A stretch of 64,000 nt of DNA from Bog-473 sp963791455. GTDB lineage: Bacteria; Actinomycetota; Acidimicrobiia; Acidimicrobiales; RAAP-2. The position numbers and the translations under genes are program-made. The stretch is from contig CAWBSM010000002.1 of NCBI GenBank assembly GCA_963791455.1, forward strand, positions 1,364,001 to 1,428,000, in the 5' to 3' direction. Of the stretch, positions 1 to 8,569 are shown one piece after another (the stretch's first letter is position 1; every line of letters starts with the position of its first letter). A model generated the notes under the pieces. It worked only from the letters and a program-made list of their open reading frames with translations. It had not been told where the DNA came from and ran no database searches.

Positions 1-85
1 CCTGCTCCGCCGCGGAGTCGGCGATCGAACCCGTTCCTGCAACCTTCGAAATGTCGATGCACGCGTGGAAGCGTGAGGTGATCGA

Positions 86-1303
86 CTACAAGGACACCAC
101 ACGTTCCCGGACCAGTGCCTCGATCTCCTGGGGTGGGACTCCCAATTCCTCCAATATGACAGTGGTCTGCTCTCCGAGCCGCGGGGGAGGAAGTCGGTGC
201 GTGGCGCGTTCTCCGTTGAGCGTGAGCGGGATGTCGACGACACGCATGTCGGGAATGTCGGGATGCGGCAAATCCACCAGCATCCCCAGGGCATCGAGCT
301 GAGGGTCGCTGACGAGGTCCGCCACGGAGCGGACGCGACTACAGGGGACCGTCTCGGCGCCGAGAAGCGCCTCCCACTCGACCGCGGCCTTGCTTTTGAA
401 GCGATCCTCCAAGAGCTCATGGAGCGCGACCCGATTGGCTACCCGATCCGCATTGTGCGCGTAGGCCGGATCCTCCGACAGGTCAGCGAGATCGAGCACC
501 CGGCACAACGACGCGAAGAGACCGTCATTTCCGGCCGTGACCATCAGGTCGCCGTCGGCCGTTGCGAACGTCTCGTAGGGGGCGACGAAGGGAGTCCCAT
601 TGCCCTGTCGCTGGGGACTTTGGCCCGTGGCGAGGTACCCCTCCACGTGATACGAGAGCCACCACGCGGCCGTCTCGTAGAGGCTGACCTCGACGAGCGC
701 ACCCGCGCCCGTGTCCGAGCGATTCCGAAGGGCGGCTTGAACCCCGACAGCAGCCCACATGCCCGTGCCGAGGTCGATCACGCCGACTCCCACCCGCGCC
801 GGAGGCCCGTCGGGATGACCGGTCATCGACATCAAGCCTGTCTCCGCCTGGAGAACCGGGTCGTAGCCGGGTGCGTCCTTCTTGGGTCCCTTCGGTCCGT
901 ACGCCGTGATGGAGCAGTACACCAGTCCCTGATTGAGGTCACGCAGTGACTCGTAGTCAAGGCCGCGCTTGGCCAGGGACCCGGGCCGAAAGCTCGACAC
1001 AACGACGTCAGCTCGAGTAGCGAGCCGGCGCACGAGTTGCTGCCCGGCCTCCGCATCGAGGTCGATCGTGATGCTCCGCTTGTTCCGGTTACAGGCCAGG
1101 AAGGTCGCGCTCTGCCCGTTCCACTCGGGAGGCTTCCAACTGCGCGTGTCGTCACCAGACCCGGGGGTCTCGACCTTGATCACGTCCGCGCCCAAGTCGC
1201 CGAGCAGCATCGTGCAGTAGGGGCCTGCCAGGTTTCGCGACAGATCGAGCACGCTGGTGCCGCGGAGGGTCTCGGAAAGCAGTGCGGTGCGCACCGGATA
1301 CAT
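86..1303 (-). CDS. CoA-transferase family III (CaiB/BaiF)
   Basis: A 405-residue family III CoA-transferase, which moves CoA between carboxylic acids through an aspartyl-CoA intermediate. The N-terminal Rossmann-like part carries LAGPYCTMLLGDLGADVIKV, and the likely catalytic Asp lies in VGVIDLGTGM. The length is normal for the family. The ATG at 1303 is chosen because AAGGGGA lies just upstream; the open frame continues to 1420 but would overlap the sulfatase. It is the last gene of the minus-strand operon that begins with the acyl-CoA ligase at 7359, 34 nt after the sulfatase stop. The family is clear; the acyl substrate is unknown. Confidence 0.9.
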   Translation of the reverse strand: MYPVRTALLSETLRGTSVLDLSRNLAGPYCTMLLGDLGADVIKVETPGSGDDTRSWKPPEWNGQSATFLACNRNKRSITIDLDAEAGQQLVRRLATRADVVVSSFRPGSLAKRGLDYESLRDLNQGLVYCSITAYGPKGPKKDAPGYDPVLQAETGLMSMTGHPDGPPARVGVGVIDLGTGMWAAVGVQAALRNRSDTGAGALVEVSLYETAAWWLSYHVEGYLATGQSPQRQGNGTPFVAPYETFATADGDLMVTAGNDGLFASLCRVLDLADLSEDPAYAHNADRVANRVALHELLEDRFKSKAAVEWEALLGAETVPCSRVRSVADLVSDPQLDALGMLVDLPHPDIPDMRVVDIPLTLNGERATHRLPPPRLGEQTTVILEELGVPPQEIEALVRERVVSL

Positions 1304-1337
1304 CACATCCCCTTTTCTTGTTGCCGAGCCGTGAGCC

Positions 1338-2810
1338 TCACGAGGCCGTGACGCCCTCCCCGTCCCGCCAGCCGTGCGGGATCTCGGGGAACCGCGGGTC
1401 GGCCTCCCAACCGATGACATCGGACGTGTCGGCCAGCCAGCCGAGCACCTGCTCCCGCAAACCGGTCGCCGTCTGTGCCAGGTCGGCCCGGCCGATCAGG
1501 TTCTCCGTCTCGGACGGGTCGGCCACGCGGTCGTAGACCTCGTCACTCTCGTAGCGACGGTGGACGTAGGTGTGCGTGGGCGTGCGCAGCCCCAGCGCGG
1601 TGCCGACCAGCTCGGGGCGCGCGTGCTGCAGGTCGGACTTGGGCCTGTAGATCCATCCGCCCCTCTCGAACAGGTTCACGTCCTCCGGGCGGAACCCTCC
1701 CTCGGCGCAGGCGAACGGGCGGTGGGTCGTGCCCGGGTGGCGCAGCGCCGGTACGAGGCTGCGCCCGAAGTGTGTGTGGCGCACCTCCGCCTCGGCCAGC
1801 TCGGTCAGCGTGGGGAGGAGGTCGACCATCTCGACGGGATCGTCGACCGTCACGCCCTCGGGCAGCCCTCCCCCGGCCACGATCAACGGGTTGCAAAGCA
1901 GGCAGGGGTCGAGCCCGGACGGCCACTTCTCCATCAGGCCGAAGTCGCCGAGATACTCGCCATGGTCGGTGAAGGTCACCACCGTCGTATTCTCCGTCGC
2001 CCCGATGCGCTCCACTGCACCGAGCAGCCGGCCCAGTTGGTCGTCGACCCGGCTCACCATGCCGTGGTACGTGGCCGCGATCTCGCGGAAGTCGTCGGGC
2101 GTGAGGTCGTCCCACCCGTAGGCGCCGCGGTAGGCCGCCATGAAGCCAGGCTTCCCCGGACCGGCGGGCGGGACCGGGTCGGGCATGGACGCCCGGTCGT
2201 GCAGGGAGAACCACGGCTCCTCCACCGCGAACGGCGGGTGCGGAAACAGCAGGGGCACCCACAGCATCCAGGGCCGCTCGGCCGGCGCGCCCTCTTCCAG
2301 CCAGCGGACGGCGGTGCGGATCGTCGCCTCGTCAGTGTCGACCAGGGGGTCGGGCCCACTGGAGCCGAAGTACATGGCGCGGTAGAGCCGGTGGTCCTCG
2401 GGGTACGGGGACCCGTAGCGGCGCGGGCCGGCCTCGGGTGACGGCTGCTCGAGATACCCGCAGAAGTCGCTGCTCGCCTCCGTCACGCCCGGCGCGAACA
2501 CGTCCCCGCGGTTGCCGGCGATGGCCACGGTGTAGCCCGCCTCCCGCAAAATGGCGCACAGGTTGGGCTCCCACGCCTTGAGCAGGTTGTCGAGCGTGCG
2601 GTGCCCGGCGACATGTGGGTACCACCCCGTCATGATCGAGACCCGGCTCGGCCCGCAGACCGAGTGTTGCGACCAGGCGTCGGTGCAGCGCACACCGCGG
2701 GCGGCCAGCGCGTCGTAGTTGGGCGTGCTCGCCACCGGGCTCCCGAAACAGGCCAGGGCATCGGCCCGCAGCTGGTCGGGCATGAACAGCAGCAGGTTCG
2801 GTCGGGACAC
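1338..2810 (-). CDS. Type I sulfatase (arylsulfatase family)
   Basis: A 490-residue alkaline-phosphatase-fold sulfatase that hydrolyses sulfate esters. Cys52 sits in CGPSR, the C-x-P-S-R signature whose cysteine is turned into formylglycine by a separate maturase. Metal-ligand regions are PDQLRAD near residues 11-17 and TDHGEYLGDFG near 281-291. There is no signal peptide, so it is probably cytoplasmic. The GTG start at 2810 has AGGGGAGA in front. It sits between a crotonase and a CoA-transferase in a beta-oxidation operon, which suggests a sulfated acid or sulfated sterol-like substrate. The family is certain; the substrate is inferred only. Confidence 0.9.
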   Translation of the reverse strand: MSRPNLLLFMPDQLRADALACFGSPVASTPNYDALAARGVRCTDAWSQHSVCGPSRVSIMTGWYPHVAGHRTLDNLLKAWEPNLCAILREAGYTVAIAGNRGDVFAPGVTEASSDFCGYLEQPSPEAGPRRYGSPYPEDHRLYRAMYFGSSGPDPLVDTDEATIRTAVRWLEEGAPAERPWMLWVPLLFPHPPFAVEEPWFSLHDRASMPDPVPPAGPGKPGFMAAYRGAYGWDDLTPDDFREIAATYHGMVSRVDDQLGRLLGAVERIGATENTTVVTFTDHGEYLGDFGLMEKWPSGLDPCLLCNPLIVAGGGLPEGVTVDDPVEMVDLLPTLTELAEAEVRHTHFGRSLVPALRHPGTTHRPFACAEGGFRPEDVNLFERGGWIYRPKSDLQHARPELVGTALGLRTPTHTYVHRRYESDEVYDRVADPSETENLIGRADLAQTATGLREQVLGWLADTSDVIGWEADPRFPEIPHGWRDGEGVTAS

Positions 2811-2842
2811 GGTCTCCCCTTCTCGGGCGCAACGCGCCCGGA

Positions 2843-3637
2843 CTACGCCCCTTCGCGCTGGCGCTCGCGCTTGAGCATGCGGTCGACGTTGGCCCGCAGC
2901 TCAGGTGACGTGAAGGACCGGTCCTCCGCGCTCAGGGCGTAGTCGAGCACGGAGAGCACGGCGCGCTCCATCTGGATGTTGAAGATACGTTTCGTGTCCT
3001 CCACCGCGCCCCGCGGTAGCTTGGCCAGCCGGTGCGCGCAGGCCATCGCTTGGTCGAGCACCTCGCCGTCGGGGCACACGTGGTTCACCAGCCCCATGGC
3101 GGCCGCCCGCTCGGCCGGGATGCGGTCCCCCGTCAGCGCGTACTCCTTGGCCAGCTGGAGGCTCGTGAGCAGCGGCCACACGACCGGTCCGCCGTCGGCG
3201 GCCACCAGTCCGAGCAGCACGTGCGGGTCGGCCAGGTGGGCCGACTCGGCCAGGAAGACGATGTCCGAGAGCGCGACCAGGCTGCAGCCGAGCCCTACCG
3301 CCGGACCGTTCACGGCGGCCACGATCGGCACGCGGCAGCGGACCATCCCCGTGACGATCTGCTTCCCGTGGGTGAGGGACAGGTGGCGGAGGTCGGGGTC
3401 CTTCGACAGCTCGTCGATGTAATTGAAGTCCCCGCCGGCCGAGAAGGCACGCCCCGCTCCGGTCAGCACTGCCACGCCCGCGTCGTCGTCCGCGTCGATC
3501 TGCGGCCACAGGCCGGCGAGGCCCATGTGCAGGACGTGGTTGGTGGCGTTGAGGTTCTCGGGCCGGTTCAGCGTGATGACGCGGATCGGGCCGTCGGAGG
3601 TGACGAGGATCTCGTCGGGAACGTCGTACGTGGTCAT
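2843..3637 (-). CDS. Enoyl-CoA hydratase/isomerase (crotonase family)
   Basis: A 264-residue crotonase-fold protein. The oxyanion-hole segments are GRAFSAGGDFNYI (residues 62-74) and AAVNGPAVGLGC (108-118). In many hydratases the second catalytic region carries Glu; here it reads VAADGGPVVWP near 145-155, with Asp, so isomerase, hydratase or hydrolase activity all remain possible. The start ATG overlaps the stop of the upstream ACAD by 4 nt (ATGA), showing translational coupling. It belongs to the ligase-ACAD-ACAD-crotonase-sulfatase-CoA-transferase operon. Confidence 0.88.
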   Translation of the reverse strand: MTTYDVPDEILVTSDGPIRVITLNRPENLNATNHVLHMGLAGLWPQIDADDDAGVAVLTGAGRAFSAGGDFNYIDELSKDPDLRHLSLTHGKQIVTGMVRCRVPIVAAVNGPAVGLGCSLVALSDIVFLAESAHLADPHVLLGLVAADGGPVVWPLLTSLQLAKEYALTGDRIPAERAAAMGLVNHVCPDGEVLDQAMACAHRLAKLPRGAVEDTKRIFNIQMERAVLSVLDYALSAEDRSFTSPELRANVDRMLKRERQREGA

Positions 3638-4764
3638 GAGGTCGGTAGCTCCAGAATGCGTGAGGCGACGAGGTTACGTTGAATCTGAGAGGTGCCACCC
3701 ATGACGCTCTGGGCACGGCTGTAGAGGTACACGCGCAGCCAGGTGTCGTCCCCGCCAGCGGGCGCGATGCCGCCGACCGAGAGGCACGCGTGACCCACCG
3801 CCTGCTCGGTATACGTCATCAGCAACTTGTCCACTGAGCCTTCGGGCCCGTGCTCAATGCCGTCCAGCCGGTCGGACAGGCGCCGGCTCACATGACAGCG
3901 CAGCATCTCGACTTCGACCAGCGCCCAGGCCAGGTCGCGGCGCTGCTCGCGACCGAAAGCCGCGGGGTCCGCGCTCACGACGTGGGCCAGCTCGTTGACG
4001 AGCTTGCCGTAGCGGGCGACGTAGCCGAGCTCACCCGGCTCGCGCTCGTGGCTGACGATCGTCATGGCCAGACGCCAGCCCTCGCCGGGGCCGCCGATCA
4101 TGTTGGCCGCGTCGACCCGGGCGCCGTCGAAGAGCACCTCGCCGAACTCGCGGGTGATGCCGTTGATCATCTTCAGCGGCCGCTGCTCGATGCCGGGCTG
4201 GCGCATCGGCACGGCGAAGGCGGAGATCCCCTTGTGCTTGGGCACGTCGGGGTCCGTGCGGGCCAGGACGAGACACCATTCGGCCTGGTCCGAATAGCTG
4301 GTCCACACCTTGTGGCCGGTGATCACGAACTCGTCGCCGTCGAGAACGGCGCGGGTGCGCAGGGAGGCCAGGTCTGATCCCGCGTCGGGCTCGCTGAAGC
4401 CCTGGCACCAGCGGTCGCGCCCGTTGACCAGGCCGGGCAGGAAGCGCTGCTGCACGTCCTCGTTGCCGTGCTCGAGCAGGCCCTGCACCAGGTAGCCGAT
4501 GCTCGGCCGCGGCGGGGCGCCGGCCGCGATGAGCTCCTCGTCGAGGATGACGTCGTAGACGCTGGGCAAGCCGTGCCCGCCCACCGTGGTGGGCCAGGAC
4601 AGACCGAAGAAGCCGGCGTCGTAGAGCGTCTCGTGCCAGGCCGCCTGCGCGGCCCAGTACTCGTCCGACGTCGACGAGGGCGGCAGGCCCGGGTTGTTGT
4701 GCGCCAGCCAGTCGCGCAGGCGGAGTCGGAAGGCGGCCTCGTCGGGCGAGTCAGCGAAGTCCAT
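3634..4764 (-). CDS. Acyl-CoA dehydrogenase, large-type subunit
   Basis: A 376-residue flavin acyl-CoA dehydrogenase. The FAD/substrate segment WCQGFSEPDAGSDLASL is at about residue 120-136, and the C-terminal domain ends with SVMGGTSQIQRNLVASRIL. The ATG at 4764 is preferred over the GTG at 4770 because GGAGG lies five bases upstream of it. It overlaps the upstream ACAD gene. Adjacent ACAD genes of unequal type are usual for the heteromeric (alpha2beta2) dehydrogenases of steroid and branched side-chain oxidation, and the pair here fits that pattern. The heteromer is inferred. Confidence 0.9.
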   Translation of the reverse strand: MDFADSPDEAAFRLRLRDWLAHNNPGLPPSSTSDEYWAAQAAWHETLYDAGFFGLSWPTTVGGHGLPSVYDVILDEELIAAGAPPRPSIGYLVQGLLEHGNEDVQQRFLPGLVNGRDRWCQGFSEPDAGSDLASLRTRAVLDGDEFVITGHKVWTSYSDQAEWCLVLARTDPDVPKHKGISAFAVPMRQPGIEQRPLKMINGITREFGEVLFDGARVDAANMIGGPGEGWRLAMTIVSHEREPGELGYVARYGKLVNELAHVVSADPAAFGREQRRDLAWALVEVEMLRCHVSRRLSDRLDGIEHGPEGSVDKLLMTYTEQAVGHACLSVGGIAPAGGDDTWLRVYLYSRAQSVMGGTSQIQRNLVASRILELPTS

Positions 4765-5791
4765 CGTCACCTCCGACGCCGTGCGCCGCGAGCACGCGTT
4801 CGAGGTTGGGCCCTACCCCGCCGAGGACGTCGGTCGAGAGCAGGGCGCGGCGCAGGTAGACGTGAGCCAGGCACTCCCAGGTGTTGCCGATGCCGCCGTG
4901 TACCTGAATGGCCGTCTCGCAGACGGAGCGGGCGGCCCGGCCGCAGTAGGCCTTGGCAGCCGAGGCCGCGACCAGCGCGTCGGCGGCCGGGAGCGCGTCG
5001 ACGGCCCAGGCGGCGTGCAACGCGATGGAGTGCGAGCCCTCGGCGGCCACGTAGGCGTCGGCCAGCAGATGCTGCACGGCCTGGAAGGACCCGATGGTGG
5101 CGCCGTACTGGGCGCGCTGACGGGCGTACTCGGTGGCGAGGGTCACTGCGCCGCGCATGATGCCGACCAGATCAGCACAGGTGACAGCCAGAGCAAGACT
5201 GTCCCAGAGGCCGACGTCGTCAAAGCCGAGCGTGTTCGTCTGACCCTCCAAGGCAGTGACCTCGGTCGCGGGGATGGCGACGGAGGGGCGCGTCAGGTCG
5301 AGGCCGGCCGCGCTCCCCTCGAGCGCGACCGCGCCCAGCGCGTACCCGGCGGCATCCGGCATCAGGACGAGAGCGCTCGTCGCACCACGGGCATCAATCG
5401 CCACGGCGCCGGTCGGGAGCGCGCCGTCGACCGCGCAGGTGGGAGCAGAGAGGTCGTGGCGCAGTGCGACCGTCTCGGGTGCGGCGGCGTCGGGAGCGCC
5501 CCCCCGGCGGCGCAACTCAGCGGCCAGCGTCGGTCCCAGGAAGGCGGCGTCGGCCAGACCTCGGCCCAGCTCCTCGGCGACGATGGCAACCTCGACGGCC
5601 GACGCCAGAGGAGCAACCCCGGCCACGGGGGTGCGCAGCTCGCGCCAGCCCGACGCGGTGATGGCAGCGTCGAGCTTGGCCATGCGTTCGGTGTCGTCGA
5701 GACCGGCGACGGTGGAAGGACCGTGGCGGTCGACCACCTGCGCCGCCGCGTCGCGCAGCGCTGACTGCTCGGGAGAGAGGCGGACGTCCAT
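4751..5791 (-). CDS. Acyl-CoA dehydrogenase, small/partner subunit
   Basis: A 346-residue ACAD-family protein, short for the family and with a degenerate middle domain. The C-terminal four-helix domain is clear (YARQRAQYGATIGSFQAVQH, then AIQVHGGIGNTWECLAHVYLRR). The usual catalytic Glu region is replaced by this HGGIG-type end, as in partner subunits of heteromeric ACADs. The ATG at 5791 shares one base with the stop of the upstream ligase (TGATG). It probably forms a complex with the product of 3634-4764. Confidence 0.87.
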   Translation of the reverse strand: MDVRLSPEQSALRDAAAQVVDRHGPSTVAGLDDTERMAKLDAAITASGWRELRTPVAGVAPLASAVEVAIVAEELGRGLADAAFLGPTLAAELRRRGGAPDAAAPETVALRHDLSAPTCAVDGALPTGAVAIDARGATSALVLMPDAAGYALGAVALEGSAAGLDLTRPSVAIPATEVTALEGQTNTLGFDDVGLWDSLALAVTCADLVGIMRGAVTLATEYARQRAQYGATIGSFQAVQHLLADAYVAAEGSHSIALHAAWAVDALPAADALVAASAAKAYCGRAARSVCETAIQVHGGIGNTWECLAHVYLRRALLSTDVLGGVGPNLERVLAAHGVGGDDGLR

Positions 5792-7359
5792 CAGCCGGCG
5801 CCGCTCACCGCGTGGGGCGGCTGCGCGGCCCACTCGTCACGCAGGACGCGGCGGAGCACCTTGCCCGACGGCGTGCGCGGGATGCTGTCGACCACAACCA
5901 CCCGGCGGAGGTGCTTGTACGTGGCCAGGGTTTCGGCCACCAGGCGCTGCAGGTCCTCAGGGCTGACGGTCGCGTCCGGCTCCAGCTGGACGGCGGCCAC
6001 CGGCACCTCGCCGGCCTGCTCGTCGGGGACGCCGAACACGGCGCAGTCGACGACGGCGGGATACCCGTGCAGGACGGCCTCGATCTCGGCGGGGGCGACC
6101 TGGAACCCGCTCACCTTGATCATCTCCTTGCGCCGGTCGGTCAGGTGCACCCAGCCGTCGGGCTCGAGATGGCCGACGTCGCCGGTGCGGTACCACTCGC
6201 CGTCGGCGAAGGCCGCTCCCGTCGCCTCGTCCGGCAGGTAGCCCGCCATGGCGGTGGCGCTCCGTACTTGGACCTCGCCCGTCTCGCCCGAGGGGAGGAT
6301 GGCGCCGGTTTCGAGGTCGGCCACGCGGAGCTCCACGTCGCCCACGGGCAGGCCGGCCGAGTCGAGACGCCAGGCCTCGGGCCGGTCGACCGGGTTGGCG
6401 GCGATCACGGGCACCTCACTGGTCCCGTACGCCGGCATCCAACGTACGCCCGTCCGCGTCGTGACCGCCTCGGCCACCGCCGGCGTCACCGGGGTCGCCC
6501 CCCACATGACGTAACGCAGCGACGACAGGTCGTAACGCTCGAGGCCGGGGTGGTTGGCCAGGGCCAGCGCAATGGGTGCGACGGCCATCTCGAGCGTCAT
6601 CCGCTCGTCCTGTATGCAGCGCAGCTCCTCGTCGAGGTCGAAGCGCCGGTGCAGGCGGACCGTGGCGCCGGCCGATGCGGCGGCCAGCAGGTTGAGCAGC
6701 CCGAGGATGTGCGACGGCGGCGTGGCCACCTGGAACCGGTCGTCGTTGGTGAGGCCGAGCGCCAGGCACCAGTGCTCGGTCGCCAGCGCGATCGAACCGT
6801 GGGTGTGGCGCACGGCCTTCGGGCTGTCGGTGGTGCCGGAACTGAACACGAAGACGGCGTCGTCGGAACCGCGCACGGAGGCCTCCGGCGGCCCGGCGGT
6901 GCCGGCTCGGTCGATGACGGACGCCGCCACGGGCGCGTCGAGGTCGAGCACGTTGGCAACGCCCAGCTGGCTAGCCAGCAGGGTCACGCCGGCGCCGTCG
7001 GCCACGGCGCAGCGGGGTCCGGTGAGCCCGAGCGCCGTCTCGACCTCGCGCGCCTTCCAGGACGAGTTCAGCAGGACCGGGGCGGCGCCGAGCTTGCTGG
7101 CGGCGTGCACGACCACGACGAACTCGGGCCGGTTCGACGTCATCACAGCCACCCGGTCACCCGGTCCGACGCCCAGGGAGTCGAGGTGGCGCGCCGCAGC
7201 GTTGGCCGCCCGATCCAGCTCGGCGAAGGTCCAGCGATCCTCGCCCGCCAGGACGGCGACCTGGTCGGGGAAGCGGAGTGCGGCCGACTCGAGCCCGCGA
7301 TGCATGAGGCCCGTGGTCACGGAAACAATCTTCTCCGAATTGAGATTCGGCGTCAACAC
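5791..7359 (-). CDS. Acyl-CoA synthetase (AMP-dependent ligase)
   Basis: A 522-residue ANL-superfamily ligase that activates a carboxylic acid to its CoA thioester using ATP. The P-loop-like motif VFVFSSGTTDSPKAVRHTHG is near residue 170-190. A YRTGDVGHLEPDGWVHLTDR hinge region follows, and the C-terminal catalytic lysine lies in PRTPSGKVLRR. It is the first gene of the 7.4-1 kb minus-strand operon. The GTG at 7359 gives the longest form; the GTG at 7317 or ATG at 7305 may be the true start, because a 16-bp inverted repeat (7335-7350) lies within the longer reading. The substrate is unknown. Confidence 0.9.
   Translation of the reverse strand: MLTPNLNSEKIVSVTTGLMHRGLESAALRFPDQVAVLAGEDRWTFAELDRAANAAARHLDSLGVGPGDRVAVMTSNRPEFVVVVHAASKLGAAPVLLNSSWKAREVETALGLTGPRCAVADGAGVTLLASQLGVANVLDLDAPVAASVIDRAGTAGPPEASVRGSDDAVFVFSSGTTDSPKAVRHTHGSIALATEHWCLALGLTNDDRFQVATPPSHILGLLNLLAAASAGATVRLHRRFDLDEELRCIQDERMTLEMAVAPIALALANHPGLERYDLSSLRYVMWGATPVTPAVAEAVTTRTGVRWMPAYGTSEVPVIAANPVDRPEAWRLDSAGLPVGDVELRVADLETGAILPSGETGEVQVRSATAMAGYLPDEATGAAFADGEWYRTGDVGHLEPDGWVHLTDRRKEMIKVSGFQVAPAEIEAVLHGYPAVVDCAVFGVPDEQAGEVPVAAVQLEPDATVSPEDLQRLVAETLATYKHLRRVVVVDSIPRTPSGKVLRRVLRDEWAAQPPHAVSGAG
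7335..7350. promoter_or_regulatory. Inverted repeat in a divergent promoter
   Basis: CCGAAT-tgag-ATTCGG, a perfect 6-bp-arm inverted repeat. It lies between the divergently transcribed ligase (minus) and ACAD (plus at 7403). It could be an operator or a leader hairpin; only one copy was noticed in the window, so the call is weak. Confidence 0.35.
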
Positions 7360-7402
7360 GATTGAAGGGTAGGGTTATCGCCGAGAGAAAGGCGGTCCCG
7401 GC

Positions 7403-8569
7403 GTGACCGGAACAAACCCCGGGGCGACCGACGAGGCCGTCCGGTCCGAGATCATCGAGACGGTGCGCAAGTTCGTCGCGCGCGAGGTCATCCCGGTGGC
7501 GGCCGACCTCGAGCGAACCGACACCTTCCCGGCGGCCATCGTCGAGCAGATGAAGGAGCTGGGCCTGTTCGGGGTCACCATCCCCGAGCAGTACGGCGGC
7601 CTCGGCCTGGACCTCTTGACGTACATCGGCGTCATTGAGGAGCTGGCCTACGGCTGGATGAGCCTGACCGGCATCGTGAACACGCACACCATGGCGGCCA
7701 CGCTGATCATGACGCACGGGACCGAGGAGCAGAAGCAACGCTGGCTCCCGATCATGTCGACGGGCGAGAAGCGGGGCGCCCTGTCGCTCTCCGAGCCCGA
7801 TGCCGGCAGCGACACGCGCAACATCTCGTGCCGGGCCCAGCGCGACGGCGACGAGTACGTCCTCAACGGGTCGAAGGCCTGGGTGACCAACGGTGAGCTG
7901 GCGTCGATTGTGGCGCTGGCGGCGCGGACCGAGGAGGGCATCACCGCCTTCATCGTCGAGAAAGAGCCCGGACCGAAATTCGAGGGCCTGACCGTCTCCA
8001 AGCACATGAGCAAGCTGGGCTACCGCGGCGTCGAGACGGTGGAGATGTCGTACGCCGACCACCGGATCCCGGCGGCCAACGTCATCGGCGAGCTCGGCCG
8101 GGGCCTGCCGCAGATCCTCGGCGTGCTCGAGGTGGGGCGCATCAACATTGCGGCGCGGGCGACCGGCGTGGCGCGGGCCGCCTTCGATGCGGCGCTGGCC
8201 TACGCCCAGCAGCGCGAGACCATGGGCAAGGTCATCGGTGAGCATCAAGCCATCCAGCTCAAGCTGGCCGACATGGCCACGCGGCTGGAAGCGTCCCGCC
8301 TGTTGACGCGCAACGCGGCCGAGCGCCGGGCCAAGGGCCTGCGCTGCGACGTCGAGGCCGGCATGGCCAAGCTGTTCGCCAGCGAGACTGCGCTCGAGCT
8401 GAGCATGGAGGCCATGCGGATCCTCGGCGGGGTGGGCTACACGACAGAGTTCGGCGTCGAGCGGCTCTACCGCGACGCGCCGCTGATGGTGATCGGCGAG
8501 GGCACGAACGAGATCCAGCGGCTGGTCATCGCCCGGGGCCTGCTGGCCCGGGCGCGCGGTCAGGCCTGA
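7403..8569 (+). CDS. Acyl-CoA dehydrogenase (short/medium-chain type)
   Basis: A 388-residue canonical homotetramer-type acyl-CoA dehydrogenase. It carries LSLSEPDAGSDTRN (flavin/substrate site), KHMSKLGYRGVETVEMSY, and the C-terminal MVIGEGTNEIQRLVIARGLL, where Glu365 is the expected catalytic base. The GTG start at 7403 lies about 20 nt after a GAGAAAGG-like stretch. It is transcribed away from the ligase operon and converges with the CoA-transferase at 8560, their ends overlapping by 10 bp. It is probably part of the same fatty-acid or side-chain oxidation set. Confidence 0.93.
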   Translation: MTGTNPGATDEAVRSEIIETVRKFVAREVIPVAADLERTDTFPAAIVEQMKELGLFGVTIPEQYGGLGLDLLTYIGVIEELAYGWMSLTGIVNTHTMAATLIMTHGTEEQKQRWLPIMSTGEKRGALSLSEPDAGSDTRNISCRAQRDGDEYVLNGSKAWVTNGELASIVALAARTEEGITAFIVEKEPGPKFEGLTVSKHMSKLGYRGVETVEMSYADHRIPAANVIGELGRGLPQILGVLEVGRINIAARATGVARAAFDAALAYAQQRETMGKVIGEHQAIQLKLADMATRLEASRLLTRNAAERRAKGLRCDVEAGMAKLFASETALELSMEAMRILGGVGYTTEFGVERLYRDAPLMVIGEGTNEIQRLVIARGLLARARGQA

